Assembly: GCF_029027585.1 (NCBI RefSeq)
Contig: NZ_CP093397.1
Span: 496,001 to 560,000 of the forward strand
Origin: Sulfurimonas sp.
GTDB lineage: Bacteria; Campylobacterota; Campylobacteria; Campylobacterales; Sulfurimonadaceae
Direction: 5' to 3'
DNA: 64,000 bases
Shown: one piece after another, positions 63,432 through 64,000 of the stretch
Numbering within the stretch: the stretch's first letter is position 1
How the letters are laid out: each line of letters starts with the position of its first letter
Position numbers and translations under genes: made by a program
Notes under the pieces: model-generated
Databases searched by the model: none
What the model was told of the DNA's origin: nothing
What the model saw: only the letters and a program-made list of their open reading frames with translations

Positions 63432-64000
63432 TTATGAATGGTAATCATTTATGATGATATACTTTAAACCATCTCTAGTTGAACGAATCGCCACATATTT
63501 ATCTGGGTACATATCACGAAGTTCTCGCAAAGCAATCTGAACAAGAACACCATCTAAAATCTTAGTTTGCGCTCTTCCATCTCTATCAACATTTTCTTTC
63601 ACACCGCTCAAATATCTTGAAACAGATTCTTCTTGATTTTTCAAAAATTCTGCAATTTCAAGACGAAGTTGCAGTTGATATTTTGTATTTATCCAATTAA
63701 AAATCATATACGAAAGGGCTTTATATCTATAACCTTCTTTACCAATTAAAAGCGCAGCATCTTCACCTTTAAACTCTACTAAAAGTGTATTTTCATCATA
63801 TACACTAACTTCAATTTTTTCTATCTCAAAACAAATTGATGAAAAAAGATTGTTTATCTCTTTTTGTACAACTTTTGCCGTTTCTCGTATATCATCAGAA
63901 TCTACATTATCATACTCATCATCATAATCAGCTAAGAAAGAGGACGCATCACTGTCTTCTTCATCTTCTTCATCTTGAGTGCTTACAAATGATTCTGGCA
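63432..64000 (-). CDS. jag: RNA-binding protein Jag/KhpB (KH and R3H domains), 5' partial
   Basis: The frame is open from the window edge to 63432, about 189 codons visible; the ATG at 63707 is internal. An acidic linker (DEEDEEDS) precedes a KH domain with ALLIGKEGYRYKALSYMIFN and a C-terminal R3H domain with LRELRDMYPDKYVAIRSTRD. Jag/KhpB binds RNA and affects cell wall and division in other bacteria. The N-terminus, and probably the yidC neighbour, lie outside the window. Confidence 0.88.
   Translation of the reverse strand, partial: PESFVSTQDEEDEEDSDASSFLADYDDEYDNVDSDDIRETAKVVQKEINNLFSSICFEIEKIEVSVYDENTLLVEFKGEDAALLIGKEGYRYKALSYMIFNWINTKYQLQLRLEIAEFLKNQEESVSRYLSGVKENVDRDGRAQTKILDGVLVQIALRELRDMYPDKYVAIRSTRDGLKYIIINDYHS

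Overview
The window looks like a chromosomal segment of a low-GC, autotrophic Campylobacterota (Epsilonproteobacteria), most likely Sulfurimonas or a close relative. The 16S rRNA (minus strand, about 20.7-22.2 kb) has the sequence character of that phylum. Both subunits of ATP-citrate lyase (reductive TCA cycle) lie beside it. The ccoS/ccoI pair (cbb3 oxidase maturation), hspR-cbpA, an R3H/KH Jag protein and the flagellar gene content fit the same group. The genus is inferred; no database search was possible.

Layout. 0-16.4 kb is an envelope region: glycosyltransferases, a Kdo/LPS-kinase-like protein, UDP-glucose dehydrogenase, a glycosidase-like/PAP2/LtaS-like operon, and the ADP-heptose pathway (gmhA, gmhB, hldE, hldD) with a heptosyltransferase. 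It is interrupted by two tandem small cytochromes c and by ccoS-ccoI. 16.6-22.7 kb is a complete rRNA operon (16S, tRNA-Ile, 23S, 5S) with visible processing stems and spacer repeats. 22.7-26.7 kb holds a pseudopilin and aclBA. 26.7-35.8 kb is one long minus-strand run: membrane glycosyltransferase, glutamine amidotransferase, galU, AI-2E-family protein, orphan peptide-type permease, flgK-flgN-flgM-flgJ-flgI and rsmD. 35.8-40.4 kb has small unknowns, a degenerate exonuclease, murA and cbpA-hspR. 40.5-46.8 kb is a signalling patch: a soluble zinc-binding chemoreceptor, a small HTH regulator, a PAS-GGDEF protein, and a REC-REC-PAS-PAS-HD-GYP protein, with purH inside it. 46.9-54.9 kb is housekeeping (pfkA, purL, greA, rnr, holA). 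54.9-59.2 kb is an AT-rich surface-glycan export module (ABC permease and ATPase, two GT9-like proteins, a methyltransferase) next to an HTH regulator with an operator array. 59.7-59.9 kb is a structured non-coding locus. 60-64 kb carries ilvC, ruvX, mnmE and jag/khpB.

The most notable signals are: (1) a four-copy dispersed intergenic repeat of about 50-70 bp with compensatory changes in its stem; (2) a non-coding locus at 59.69-59.93 kb with nested complementary segments and a strong minus-strand terminator; (3) an array of ACTATTAGT boxes in front of a small HTH gene; (4) eleven single-base frame disruptions, eight of them in the first 13 kb, several in normally essential genes, which probably reflect sequence error and make naive gene calls misleading. 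I saw no CRISPR array, prophage, insertion sequence or classical defence system. For interrupted genes the coordinates given span the whole reconstructed gene.
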